Source: Sulfurimonas sp. (GTDB taxonomy: Bacteria > Campylobacterota > Campylobacteria > Campylobacterales > Sulfurimonadaceae). Taken from it: a stretch of DNA of 6,449 nucleotides. Below, piece by piece: positions 1-6,215 of this stretch; position 1 is the stretch's first letter, and every line of letters begins with the position of its first letter. The notes under the pieces were generated by a model. It was not told the DNA's origin and made no database searches. It saw nothing but the letters and a program-made list of their open reading frames with translations. The position numbers and the translations under genes were made by a program. The stretch lies in assembly GCA_021157665.1 (NCBI GenBank), contig JAGGWE010000187.1, positions 1 through 6,449 on the forward strand. Direction: 5' to 3'.

Positions 1-794
1 ATAGAACCAGGCTCATGCCAACCAGAGTAATAATAAGGTGCAACTTTATAAAAACCCATCTTAATATCAAGAGCAGGGCCAACCCACTCAGTAGCATCAA
101 TCACACCACGCTCTAAAGATGTATAAATTTCTCCAGCAGGTAAAAGGATAGGGTTTACACCCATCTTAGCAAAAACTTCACCACCAAGACCTGGGATTCT
201 CATTTTTAAGCCTTGCATATCTTCTATGGAGTTTATAGGTTTTCTAAACCAGCCACCCATCTGAATGTTGGTATTTCCACCCATAAAAGGATGAAGATTG
301 TATTTAGCATATTGTTCTCGCCAAAGCTCTAATCCACCACCAAAAAGCATCCAAGAGTTAATTTCCTCAGCTGTAAAACCAAAAGGTATTCCACTATAAA
401 GTGAAAATGCAGAGTTTTTACCTTTCCAGTAGTAAGGTCCAGAATGAAAAGCATCAATCTGACCACTACTAGCCGCATCAAACACAGCCAAAGCTGGTAT
501 AAGTACATTTTTAGGATAGATTTTAATCTCTAAACTTCCACCACTAATATCCTTAACTCTCTGAGCAAACCTCTCAACACCAATCCCCATAATAGGAAAA
601 TGAGCAGGCCAACTAGTAGCAAGTTTTATAACAGTTTTTTTATTACGGTTAAAATTAACCCTCTTTTTATCATCACCCTTGGCATGTGGATGTTTAGAGT
701 AGTCAATAGCCTGACGGTTACTATCATTACACCCACCCAAAGCAAGTGCCGCTGAAGTAGCAGTAGCTGTTGTAAGAAAATCTCTACGGTTCAT
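1..794 (-). CDS. TRAP transporter solute-binding protein, TakP/DctP-like, Tat lipoprotein (3' end cut by window)
   Basis: This is the extracytoplasmic receptor of a tripartite ATP-independent periplasmic transporter. It captures a carboxylate-type solute and hands it to the DctQM membrane subunits. The 264 visible codons begin MNRRDFL, a twin-arginine motif, followed by a short hydrophobic stretch and a lipobox (LGGC, Cys22), so export by Tat and lipid anchoring are likely. The mature part shows family landmarks: KLATSWP (57-63), GGWFRKP (180-186), GLKMRIPG (195-202) and ATEWVGP (234-240). The Arg and the Trp/Glu in the last two are ligand-binding positions in TakP-like receptors, which bind 2-oxo acids; the ligand here is inferred only. 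The family is usually 330-370 aa, so about 80-100 residues lie beyond the window. The start is supported by AAGGTGA (complement of 798-804), 3 nt upstream. Residues 35-40 (HPHAKG) are encoded by a 12-mer that recurs twice upstream of the gene. Confidence 0.93.
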   Translation of the reverse strand, partial: MNRRDFLTTATATSAALALGGCNDSNRQAIDYSKHPHAKGDDKKRVNFNRNKKTVIKLATSWPAHFPIMGIGVERFAQRVKDISGGSLEIKIYPKNVLIPALAVFDAASSGQIDAFHSGPYYWKGKNSAFSLYSGIPFGFTAEEINSWMLFGGGLELWREQYAKYNLHPFMGGNTNIQMGGWFRKPINSIEDMQGLKMRIPGLGGEVFAKMGVNPILLPAGEIYTSLERGVIDATEWVGPALDIKMGFYKVAPYYYSGWHEPGS

Positions 795-858
795 TTTTCA
801 CCTTAATTATCTTGTCTATTTAATATTGACATTGTACCTAAAAATATAAAACCAATCT

Positions 859-883
859 CTTGGCATGTGGGCTTGGCATGTGG
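859..883. repeat. Tandem 12-mer CTTGGCATGTGG, two copies
   Basis: CTTGGCATGTGG occurs at 859-870 and 872-883 (13-bp period). A third identical copy lies at 678-689 inside the TRAP receptor gene, where it encodes part of HPHAKG. The tandem pair sits 65-90 bp upstream of that gene's start, a plausible place for an activator or repressor site. Its function is unknown, and duplication of coding sequence into the leader is equally possible. Confidence 0.6.
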
Positions 884-931
884 AACGAGCTAATATAAAA
901 TCAGCTCGTTAATAATCTTTGCAAGATTATT
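884..931. repeat. Two adjacent perfect inverted repeats
   Basis: AACGAGCT (884-891) pairs with AGCTCGTT (903-910) across an 11-nt loop. Immediately next, AATAATCTT (911-919) pairs with AAGATTATT (923-931) across a 3-nt loop. Both arms are perfect, 8 and 9 bp. Neither is followed by a T-run on either strand, so they do not look like standard intrinsic terminators. They lie in the non-coding stretch between the TRAP gene and the cassette array. Confidence 0.6.
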
Positions 932-983
932 TCTCAAGCTTCTCGTTTAAGGAACATTTTGTATGTTATGTAAGATATTTGCA

Positions 984-1011
984 AAATAACACACACTTTG
1001 TCGTGTTATTT
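984..1011. repeat. Perfect 9-bp inverted repeat
   Basis: AAATAACAC (984-992) pairs with GTGTTATTT (1003-1011) across a 10-nt loop. The outer 7-mers AAATAAC and GTTATTT resemble integron core boxes, but 28 bp is too short for an attC site and there is no L box. It could be an operator-like dyad or a degenerate site. No function is assigned. Confidence 0.5.
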
Positions 1012-1114
1012 AAAAATACACTATTAAATATAGACTCAATTTTTAAGCCTTTTATATCTTTTTCTTTAAATAATGATAATTTGATATATTTTTAACTAGA
1101 TTTGTCTTTTTAAC

Positions 1115-1142
1115 ACATAAATAATTTGTTAGTTATTTATGT
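1115..1142. repeat. Perfect 10-bp AT-rich inverted repeat upstream of a TATAAT box
   Basis: ACATAAATAA (1115-1124) pairs with TTATTTATGT (1133-1142) across an 8-nt loop. It ends 19 bp before a rightward TATAAT, so it covers or abuts the -35 position of that putative promoter. A regulator-binding dyad is one reading. In such AT-rich DNA a chance occurrence is also possible. Confidence 0.4.
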
Positions 1143-1161
1143 TAATTAAGATTATTTTACA

Positions 1162-1167
1162 TATAAT
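1162..1167 (+). promoter_or_regulatory. Putative rightward promoter (-10 box TATAAT)
   Basis: TATAAT lies downstream of a T-rich stretch and no good TTGACA is present at -35. Transcription would start near 1174 and run through the hairpin-rich stretch into the first cassettes. If the array's attI point is close by (GTTATGT at 1183-1189), this would occupy the position of an integron Pc promoter. That role is inferred from location only. Confidence 0.4.
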
Positions 1168-1182
1168 GTATTTGAATAAATA

Positions 1183-1394
1183 GTTATGTGTCTATCGTAA
1201 GCACCTTGCTTATGATGAGATAATTTAAAAGAAGTTGAGATTTAAAAAAGAGAGTTAAGAAGCTTAAATGAGGAGAAGAAAAAGAAAATCCTTCTCAGTA
1301 AACGCCAAGAAACTCACTTAACGCAGTAAGTAAAAAAAAACTTAGAAACGCAACGGACTTCCGTTGAAACTTTAAGGACATAAAGAACAAGACG
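1183..1394 (+). other. Hairpin-rich non-coding stretch, possibly a gene-less cassette or leader RNA
   Basis: There is no ORF of useful length; the best is a 17-codon reading frame at 1268-1321 starting MRRRKRK, with no clear ribosome-binding site. The stretch holds several potential RNA hairpins: ATCGTAAGCA/TGCTTATGAT (1194-1203/1207-1216, one G-U pair), GAGAAG/CTTCTC (1273-1278/1291-1296), ACTTA/TAAGT (1316-1320/1327-1331) and CAACGG/CCGTTG (1351-1356/1361-1366). It begins at GTTATGT, whose reverse complement ACATAAC matches 6 of 7 bases of ACATGAC at 1395-1401. It may therefore be a small cassette without a protein gene. The composition is purine-rich on the + strand. It could also be plain leader sequence. 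Confidence 0.35.
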
Positions 1395-1462
1395 ACATGA
1401 CAAAAACGAGGAGACCAATAATTTTCCTAGCGGAAAATTATCGCTCTCGACAGCCGTTAGCA
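1395..1462 (+). other. attC site 1 (68 bp)
   Basis: R'' is ACATGAC (1395-1401), off consensus RYYYAAC at two positions. L'' is about ACGAG (1406-1410), L' CTCTCGAC (1444-1451) and R' GTTAGCA (1456-1462). The centre is a perfect 10-bp stem, ATAATTTTCC/GGAAAATTAT (1418-1427/1432-1441), with loop TAGC. The core from 1406 onward is about 85 % identical by eye to site 3. An alternative R'' with perfect consensus, ACTTAAC, lies at 1316-1322 and would make the site about 147 bp. Confidence 0.8.
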
Positions 1463-1478
1463 TACATAGGAATTTTAT

Positions 1479-2258
1479 ATGAAAAAAATTATTAAATCTA
1501 TTTTATTAATATCTTTAAATGTCTATTTTATCATAGCTATATTTTTATATATAAAGCAGAATGACTTTCTTTATTTTCCAACTAAAAAAATTGAAACAAT
1601 ACACAAAGAAAAAGTTTTTATTAATGAGAATGAATCCATAAGTACTACGGTATTAAATTTTGGACAAAACAAAGCAATAATTTATTTTGGTGGTAATGCA
1701 GAAAATGTAGATTACAATGCAAATAACTTTAAGAAGATGTTTAAAGATTATACAGTTTATCTTGTAAAATATAGAGGATACGGAACAAGTTCAGGTACTC
1801 CAACAGAAAAAGCTCTCTACTCTGATGCACTTCATATATATGATTCAATAAAAACTAGCTATTTTAGTATATCGGTAATAGGTCGCAGTTTAGGCTCAGG
1901 TATTGCAACTTACCTAGCTTCAAAGAGAATAGTAGAGAAATTAGCTCTCATAACTCCTTTTGACAGCATCCAAAGTGTTGCACAAGAAAAATTTCTTATT
2001 TATCCAATGTCTTTACTCTTAAAAGATAAGTATAGATCTATTGATAGAGTTCATAAAATTAAATCTAAAACTTTAATTTTAATGGCACAGAATGATAAAA
2101 TTATTAAAAATAATCATAGTAAAAATTTAGCCAATCAATTTCCAACTTCACAAATTACTATTGAAATCATTGAAAATGAAAACCATAATTCAATTTTAAA
2201 TAATAAATTGTATATACAACTACTTACAAAGTATTTTAGAAATGCTAACAAATCATAG
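1479..2258 (+). CDS. Membrane-anchored alpha/beta hydrolase (cassette gene)
   Basis: This is a serine hydrolase-type alpha/beta-fold protein of 259 aa, resembling the YfhR/Bem46/ABHD13 group, whose substrates are mostly unknown. Residues 5-24 form one hydrophobic segment after a Lys-rich start, so the enzyme is probably tethered to the inner membrane with its catalytic domain in the periplasm. The fold's motifs are in order: YFGGNAEN (69-76, oxyanion-loop region), KYRGYGTSSG (97-106), nucleophile elbow GRSLG with Ser137, and likely acid Asp206 in AQNDKI. The likely base is His236 in ENHNS. The triad is thus complete. The ATG is preceded by AGGAA (1468-1472) at good spacing and lies 16 bp after the R' box. 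The last codons run into attC site 2: the R'' box encodes part of Asn-Ala-Asn, and the stop is inside the site. Low G+C matches the neighbouring nuclease cassette. Confidence 0.88.
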   Translation: MKKIIKSILLISLNVYFIIAIFLYIKQNDFLYFPTKKIETIHKEKVFINENESISTTVLNFGQNKAIIYFGGNAENVDYNANNFKKMFKDYTVYLVKYRGYGTSSGTPTEKALYSDALHIYDSIKTSYFSISVIGRSLGSGIATYLASKRIVEKLALITPFDSIQSVAQEKFLIYPMSLLLKDKYRSIDRVHKIKSKTLILMAQNDKIIKNNHSKNLANQFPTSQITIEIIENENHNSILNNKLYIQLLTKYFRNANKS

Positions 2259-2377
2259 CAAGAAAATATGTTCCCTCAGCCGAAAAAACTTCACATTGTT
2301 TGAAAAACTTTGGTATTATATCAGATATAAAAGAGTTTGAGTTACAGGGAACATATTTTTGTACTCGACCGTTAGCT
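2243..2377 (+). other. attC site 2 (135 bp, long type)
   Basis: R'' is TGCTAAC (2243-2249), overlapping the end of the hydrolase gene. R' is GTTAGCT (2371-2377), preceded by L' CTCGAC (2364-2369). A perfect 14-bp stem, AAAATATGTTCCCT/AGGGAACATATTTT (2263-2276/2346-2359), carries a roughly 69-nt terminal structure. That structure holds a smaller dyad, TTATATC/GATATAA, near 2315-2332. The length resembles long Vibrio-type repeats more than the 68-69 bp sites on either side. Confidence 0.85.
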
Positions 2378-2397
2378 TACATTAAAATTGGAGTATT

Positions 2398-3270
2398 ATG
2401 ACAGGAAAAGTATTCGCTAAAACAATAAAATTATTTTTATTAGATGGTATTCCAAATGGAAGAATGACATGTGAGCTTTCAAATTGGACAGGTAAGGCAT
2501 ACAAATTACCTAGAAATATGATTAAAGATAGTTCTAACAGAGAAGAATTATCAAGTACTGGTGTATATTTTTTGTTTGGAAAATCTGATATATTATCTGA
2601 AAAAGATGTCATATATATTGGAGAAGCAGAGAATATAATCAAAAGACTTTCTCAACATCTTAATGAAAAAGATTATTGGAATGAAGCTGTTGTTTTAATA
2701 AGTAAAGATGACAATCTTAATAAAGCTCACATAAAATACCTAGAAAATAGATTACACCAAATCGCAGTTAAAGTTAATCGCTATGAAGTTAAAAATAGTA
2801 ATACACCTACTCAACCTTCAATTTCTGAATCAGACCAAGCAGAAATGGAAGAGTTTATAGAAAATATCAAAATGCTTGTAAATGTTTTAGGGTTTAAAGC
2901 TTTTGAAGAGCTAATTCAGAAACCAATTAATGATAAAAAAGTTAGTTCTAACTTTTTTATTAAAGCTGCTCGTGGTGCAAATGCGCAAGGACAACAAACA
3001 TCTGATGGATTTGTTGTCCTCAAAGGTTCTGAAATAGCTTCATCAACAGTCGATTCATATCCTGACGGTTGGAAGAATTCAAGACAAGAATTAATTAACA
3101 ATAGAAGCATTATTGAAAAAAATGGAAATTTAATTTTTACTAATGACTATTTATTTAATAGTCCATCTGCCGCAGCTGCAATTGTTATGGGAAGAAATGC
3201 AAATGGTTTGATTGAATGGAAAAATAATAAAGGTACAAGCTTAAAAGACATGGAAAGTGTTAAAAGCTAA
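2398..3270 (+). CDS. GIY-YIG nuclease family protein with C-terminal DUF4357-like domain (cassette gene)
   Basis: This is a 290-aa predicted metal-dependent endonuclease. Domain order: a conserved leader (about 8-45, including DGIPNGR and LSNWTGKAYKLPR), the GIY-YIG core from 54 to about 130, a linker, and a DUF4357-type module at about 240-285 (DYLFNSPSAAAAIVMGR then NGLIEWKN). In the core, GVY (55-57) and YIG (73-75) are the signature strands. Arg83 and His87 follow on the first helix, and Glu116 in YLENRL is the expected metal ligand, so the active site looks intact. Proteins of this architecture are annotated only as GIY-YIG nucleases; links to restriction or phage defence are plausible but not shown here. 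GGAG (2390-2393) precedes the ATG by 4 nt. The stop codon lies within the R'' box of attC site 3. The gene is low in G+C and, being in its own cassette, can move independently. Confidence 0.88.
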   Translation: MTGKVFAKTIKLFLLDGIPNGRMTCELSNWTGKAYKLPRNMIKDSSNREELSSTGVYFLFGKSDILSEKDVIYIGEAENIIKRLSQHLNEKDYWNEAVVLISKDDNLNKAHIKYLENRLHQIAVKVNRYEVKNSNTPTQPSISESDQAEMEEFIENIKMLVNVLGFKAFEELIQKPINDKKVSSNFFIKAARGANAQGQQTSDGFVVLKGSEIASSTVDSYPDGWKNSRQELINNRSIIEKNGNLIFTNDYLFNSPSAAAAIVMGRNANGLIEWKNNKGTSLKDMESVKS

Positions 3271-3333
3271 CAAGTACGAGAAGACCAATAATTTCCCCTG
3301 CGGCGAAATTATTGCTCACGACAGCCGTTATCT
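3265..3333 (+). other. attC site 3 (69 bp)
   Basis: R'' is AGCTAAC (3265-3271), containing the nuclease stop codon. L'' is GTACGAG (3274-3280), L' CTCACGAC (3315-3322) and R' GTTATCT (3327-3333). The L arms pair with unpaired extra bases, as expected for bottom-strand recognition by IntI. The centre is a perfect 10-bp stem, CAATAATTTC/GAAATTATTG (3286-3295/3305-3314). The sequence is closely related to site 1. Confidence 0.88.
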
Positions 3334-3382
3334 TTGTTTGTTAAATGTCTTAGATAAATCCACTGAAAGAAAATAGGAAGTT

Positions 3383-4222
3383 ATGAATAGTTTAAAGATC
3401 AGAGACCTATCGTACAAATATCCCAGTGCAACAGAATCCATTTTTAATGCCATAAATTTAGACTTCGAAGAGGGATGGAGCGCTGTGACTGGGATTAACG
3501 GTTCTGGTAAAAGTACGCTTTTGAAACTGATATCAAAAGAGCTCAAAAGCGAAAAGGGGATGATTGTTGGTAATGAGTTAGTGATTTATTGCGCGCAAAA
3601 TACAGAGTTTCCCCCTAAGGAGCTTGAAGAGTTTATGATGACCTATACAAAAGAGGCGTATAAGCTCAGAGACATTTTACAGGTCAAGGACGAGTGGCTT
3701 GGTTCTTGGAAGCTACTGAGCCATGGTGAACGCAAGCGACTGCAACTAGCAGTTGCACTTTCAAGTGACAGTGACATACTGATGGTAGATGAACCGACTA
3801 ATCATCTTGATTGCCAGTCACAGGCTATCGTAGTTGAGGCACTTAAGAGTTATCGGGGCATCGGTATTTTGGTAAGCCATGACAGAACACTACTCGATGC
3901 CCTCTCACAACAAACGGTTATGATTAAAGCAGGTGAAGTTTTAAAATATAGATCGAAATTCTCTTTGGCACAACAAGCTTATGCAGAGACCCTCTCTCAC
4001 AAGAAAAAGGTGCTTAGTGAGCAAGAACATGAACTCAAAAAGATTAACAGAGTTGTTCAGGTCCAAAGAGAGAAAGTCTCTCTTGCTAAAAAGCGGTTCT
4101 CTAAAAAAAATATAGGAAAACATAACAGTTCATTGAAGGAAAAGATAAACGGCGCTATTTTGACCGGTAAAGATAAAAATGATGGGCAGATGCTACAACG
4201 CACTGTTACAAAACAGCGTTAA
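3383..4222 (+). CDS. ABC-F N-terminal half: first ATPase domain and linker
   Basis: This is the 279-aa product that would be made if the TAA is respected. It holds Walker A GINGSGKST (37-45), signature LSHGERKR (112-119), Walker B DILMVDEPTNHLD (131-143, Glu137) and VSHD (164-167). A Lys/Glu-rich, probably coiled-coil linker runs from about 200 to 250. The linker corresponds to the interdomain arm that reaches the ribosomal peptidyl-transferase region in ABC-F proteins. ATP-binding sites in ABC-F proteins are shared between the two domains, so this half alone is unlikely to be active. Confidence 0.8.
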   Translation: MNSLKIRDLSYKYPSATESIFNAINLDFEEGWSAVTGINGSGKSTLLKLISKELKSEKGMIVGNELVIYCAQNTEFPPKELEEFMMTYTKEAYKLRDILQVKDEWLGSWKLLSHGERKRLQLAVALSSDSDILMVDEPTNHLDCQSQAIVVEALKSYRGIGILVSHDRTLLDALSQQTVMIKAGEVLKYRSKFSLAQQAYAETLSHKKKVLSEQEHELKKINRVVQVQREKVSLAKKRFSKKNIGKHNSSLKEKINGAILTGKDKNDGQMLQRTVTKQR

Positions 4223-4234
4223 TTGAGTGAAAAT

Positions 4235-4876
4235 ATGACTACTCTCTCAAAAGAATATGCGACAGGTATTAGATTTGAAGGCAAAATCGCCAAACACAAT
4301 TTTCCTATATCCGTTGAGACATCCTGCATTGCACTTTTTGAGTCAACACAACTCTGTTTTCCAAGGTTATCGGTAAACATTGGCGAAAAAGTAGGTATCA
4401 GCGGGGAGAACGGTTCGGGCAAGAGCACCTTTATACGCTATTTTATGCAGATGATAGATTACGAACACGACTACCTTTACATAACTCAAGAAATCACGGA
4501 AAAACAGGCACAGAAACTCTTTGAGGAGGTCAGCAACTTGGATAGTGAAATAAGAGGTGAACTTTTTACCCTTGTTCAACGACTAGGTTCTGATGCCAAA
4601 GCGCTACTTCGCAGTAGCATACCGAGTCCTGGTGAAGTAAGGAAACTGCTAATCGCTCAAGGGTTGTTAAAATACCCTTCGTTGATTATTTTAGATGAAC
4701 CAACCAATCATATGGACCTGGAATCCATACAGTTGTTGGAAACTTCTTTAAAAGAGTATGAAGGAGCACTGCTGTTCATTACTCATGACAAAACTTTTTT
4801 AGAGAACTTAAGTACGAAGCAATGGGTATTTCAAAAGAATGAGAACCAGCGTTATACAGTTGAGGAAATTTTATAA
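4235..4876 (+). CDS. ABC-F C-terminal half: second ATPase domain, possible reinitiation
   Basis: The frame stays open from TTG at 4223, directly after the upstream stop. The first ATG is at 4235, with a weak GAGTGA-like match (4225-4230) before it, so reinitiation by terminating ribosomes is conceivable. Numbered from the TTG, Walker A is GENGSGKST (61-69), signature SPGEVRK (135-141), Walker B LIILDEPTNHMD (154-165) and ITHD (186-189). If both halves are made they might reassemble; this is speculation. The simplest view is the 3' part of one broken gene. Confidence 0.65.
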   Translation: MTTLSKEYATGIRFEGKIAKHNFPISVETSCIALFESTQLCFPRLSVNIGEKVGISGENGSGKSTFIRYFMQMIDYEHDYLYITQEITEKQAQKLFEEVSNLDSEIRGELFTLVQRLGSDAKALLRSSIPSPGEVRKLLIAQGLLKYPSLIILDEPTNHMDLESIQLLETSLKEYEGALLFITHDKTFLENLSTKQWVFQKNENQRYTVEEIL

Positions 4877-4888
4877 CAGCAAGGTTTT

Positions 4889-4917
4889 TGATATAATTAA
4901 GAAATTATTTAAGGAGG
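4889..4917 (+). promoter_or_regulatory. Extended -10 promoter and strong Shine-Dalgarno before the flavoprotein
   Basis: TGATATAAT (4889-4897) is an extended -10 element with no clear TTGACA upstream, giving a start near 4904. AAGGAGG (4911-4917) is a near-perfect ribosome-binding site 6 nt before the ATG at 4924. The 47-bp gap between ABC-F and flavoprotein has no attC-like structure, so both genes share one cassette, but the second can be transcribed independently. Confidence 0.6.
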
Positions 4918-4923
4918 GGATTT

Positions 4924-6180
4924 ATGTCTCCAGATGTGTCAGACACGTTATCGTTCAAGATTGCTATTATCGGTGCCGGCCCTGCTGGTCTGATGGCGGC
5001 ACAAGTGTTGTCTGATGCTGGTTATGCACCGACGGTATTTGATGCGAAGCCTTCTGCTGGGCGTAAGTTTTTACAAGCGGGACGAGGTGGATTAAACCTT
5101 ACTCATTCAGAAAACTTTTCCCTCTTTGCAAGTCGTTATTTTGAAGCCCAACCTTTTTTACAACCTGCCTTAGAAATCTTTAGCCCCGATGATATGCGCT
5201 CATGGGCACAAAGCCTTGGTTTTGAAACCTATGTTGGCTCCTCTGGCAAAGTCTATCCAGTGGATAAAAAAGCCGCGCCCTTGCTACGCGCTTGGTTACA
5301 TCAACTAAAAGCAAACCATACCCAGTTTAAAATGAAACATCGCTTCGTTGGTTGGTCGAAGGATGTTTGGCAGTTCCAAACGCCTGATTCTATTAAGGAT
5401 TATTCTTTTGATGCGGTAATTTTAGCCTTAGGAGGTGCCTCTTGGCCGCACTTAGGTTCCACAGGCTTTTGGACAACAATATTGAAGGATAAAGGGTTAA
5501 ATATAAGCCCTTTTAAACCTGCAAATATGGGCTTTAATGTGAGTTGGTCAGCGGTGTTTAAAGAGAAATTTTCAGGCACACCGCTAAAAAATGTAGAACT
5601 CAGCTTCAGAGATATTAACGGTAACCTTCAATCCAAACTAGGTGAACTCTTAGTAAGTGAGTATGGGGTTGAGGGAAGTTTAATCTATACCTATTCTAAA
5701 TTCATGAGAGAGAAGATTGAGCAAAAGTCTCCATTGACAGTCTATTTAGACCTCTTTCCCCATCGCACACAAAGTAAGTTAAAGCAACAGTTAAGTGCCC
5801 CGCGAGGTAAGCAGAGTTTGAGTGCCTTTTGGAAAAGGTTAGGATTAACGGGTGTTAAGACCTCTTTGTTAAGAGAGGTGTTAGCAAAGGAGCACTTATG
5901 TGAGCCAGAGCTATTAGCAAAGACGCTTAAAAAGTTTCCCTTAACATTAGATTCTTTCCGACCGATTGAAGAGGCGATTAGTACAGCTGGGGGCTTAGGA
6001 TTTGAAAATTTAGATAAACTGCTTATGCTTAAAGATTTTCCTGGTGTATTTTGTGTTGGTGAAATGTTAGATTGGGAAGCGCCAACTGGAGGTTATCTAT
6101 TAACAGGAGTGATGGGGCAAGGTAAACAGGCAGCAGAAGGTCTTTTAAAATTGTTACAAACGAAAAATAGACCCCTGTGA
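4924..6180 (+). CDS. NAD(P)/FAD-dependent oxidoreductase, HI0933-like / TIGR03862-type flavoprotein
   Basis: This is a 418-aa cytoplasmic FAD protein of the HI0933-like (BaiN-related) group, whose physiological substrate is generally unknown. The N-terminus has the dinucleotide-binding motif IIGAGPAG (15-22) and an acidic residue, Asp40, ending the second strand (VFD). The family block GRKFLQAGRGGLNLTHSE spans 46-63. ILALGGASWPHLGSTG (166-181) is the second FAD-contact strand. The C-terminal FAD-closing motif runs from FCVGEMLDWEAPTGG (376-390) to LLTGVMGQG (392-400). Length and motifs are complete. It lies 47 bp after the ABC-F gene and ends 35 bp before attC site 4. Codon use looks richer in G and C than in the hydrolase and nuclease cassettes, suggesting a different source. 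A functional link to the ABC-F protein is not evident. The TIGR03862 assignment is from memory of family motifs, not from a search. Confidence 0.9.
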   Translation: MSPDVSDTLSFKIAIIGAGPAGLMAAQVLSDAGYAPTVFDAKPSAGRKFLQAGRGGLNLTHSENFSLFASRYFEAQPFLQPALEIFSPDDMRSWAQSLGFETYVGSSGKVYPVDKKAAPLLRAWLHQLKANHTQFKMKHRFVGWSKDVWQFQTPDSIKDYSFDAVILALGGASWPHLGSTGFWTTILKDKGLNISPFKPANMGFNVSWSAVFKEKFSGTPLKNVELSFRDINGNLQSKLGELLVSEYGVEGSLIYTYSKFMREKIEQKSPLTVYLDLFPHRTQSKLKQQLSAPRGKQSLSAFWKRLGLTGVKTSLLREVLAKEHLCEPELLAKTLKKFPLTLDSFRPIEEAISTAGGLGFENLDKLLMLKDFPGVFCVGEMLDWEAPTGGYLLTGVMGQGKQAAEGLLKLLQTKNRPL

Positions 6181-6215
6181 GTAAATCTTCACTTTTAAGT
6201 TTGAAAAACAAAAAA

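Larger units (their letters stand above)
3383..4876 (+). pseudogene. ABC-F family ATPase interrupted by one in-frame TAA
   Basis: This is a duplicated-ATPase ABC-F protein, a class that acts on ribosomes without membrane domains. Members are housekeeping translation factors or antibiotic-resistance (ribosome-protection) factors. Both halves are in the same frame, and their sum (497 codons plus the internal stop) is a normal ABC-F length. The only defect is TAA at 4220-4222, in the linker to the second ATPase domain; CAA, AAA or GAA would each need a single base change to become TAA. Both nucleotide sites keep Walker A, Walker B with catalytic Glu, and the His switch. The second signature is SPGEVRK rather than LSGGQ. 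No C-terminal extension follows. AGGAAG (3375-3380) serves the ATG. A recent nonsense mutation, a sequence error, readthrough or two-peptide expression are all open. The resistance role is inferred from mobile context and general layout. Confidence 0.75.

Noticed and set aside
984..1011. Short attC-like pair AAATAAC/GTTATTT
   Set aside because: Only 28 bp in total, with no L boxes. It satisfies core pairing but not attC architecture, so it is kept as an inverted repeat.
1268..1321. 17-codon frame beginning MRRRKRK
   Set aside because: Very short, no convincing Shine-Dalgarno sequence, and the basic residues follow from an A/G-rich tract. Mentioned only as content of the hairpin-rich stretch.
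1316..1462. Longer alternative for attC site 1 using ACTTAAC as R''
   Set aside because: The consensus fit is perfect, but the close match of 1406-1462 to site 3, including L boxes and spacing, favours the 68-bp version.
2382..2642. 86-aa reading frame on the minus strand
   Set aside because: Lies entirely antisense to the GIY-YIG nuclease and its leader, with no recognisable domain. Antisense open frames of this size are expected opposite AT-rich genes.
2916..4579. Minus-strand frames of 60-72 aa at 2916-3110, 3328-3546, 3941-4123, 4219-4428 and 4367-4579
   Set aside because: All are opposite well-supported genes, mutually overlapping or low in complexity, and lack domain signatures. They are treated as shadows.
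6029..6211. 60-aa minus-strand frame opposite the flavoprotein 3' end
   Set aside because: It is antisense to the conserved FAD C-terminal motif and has no independent support.
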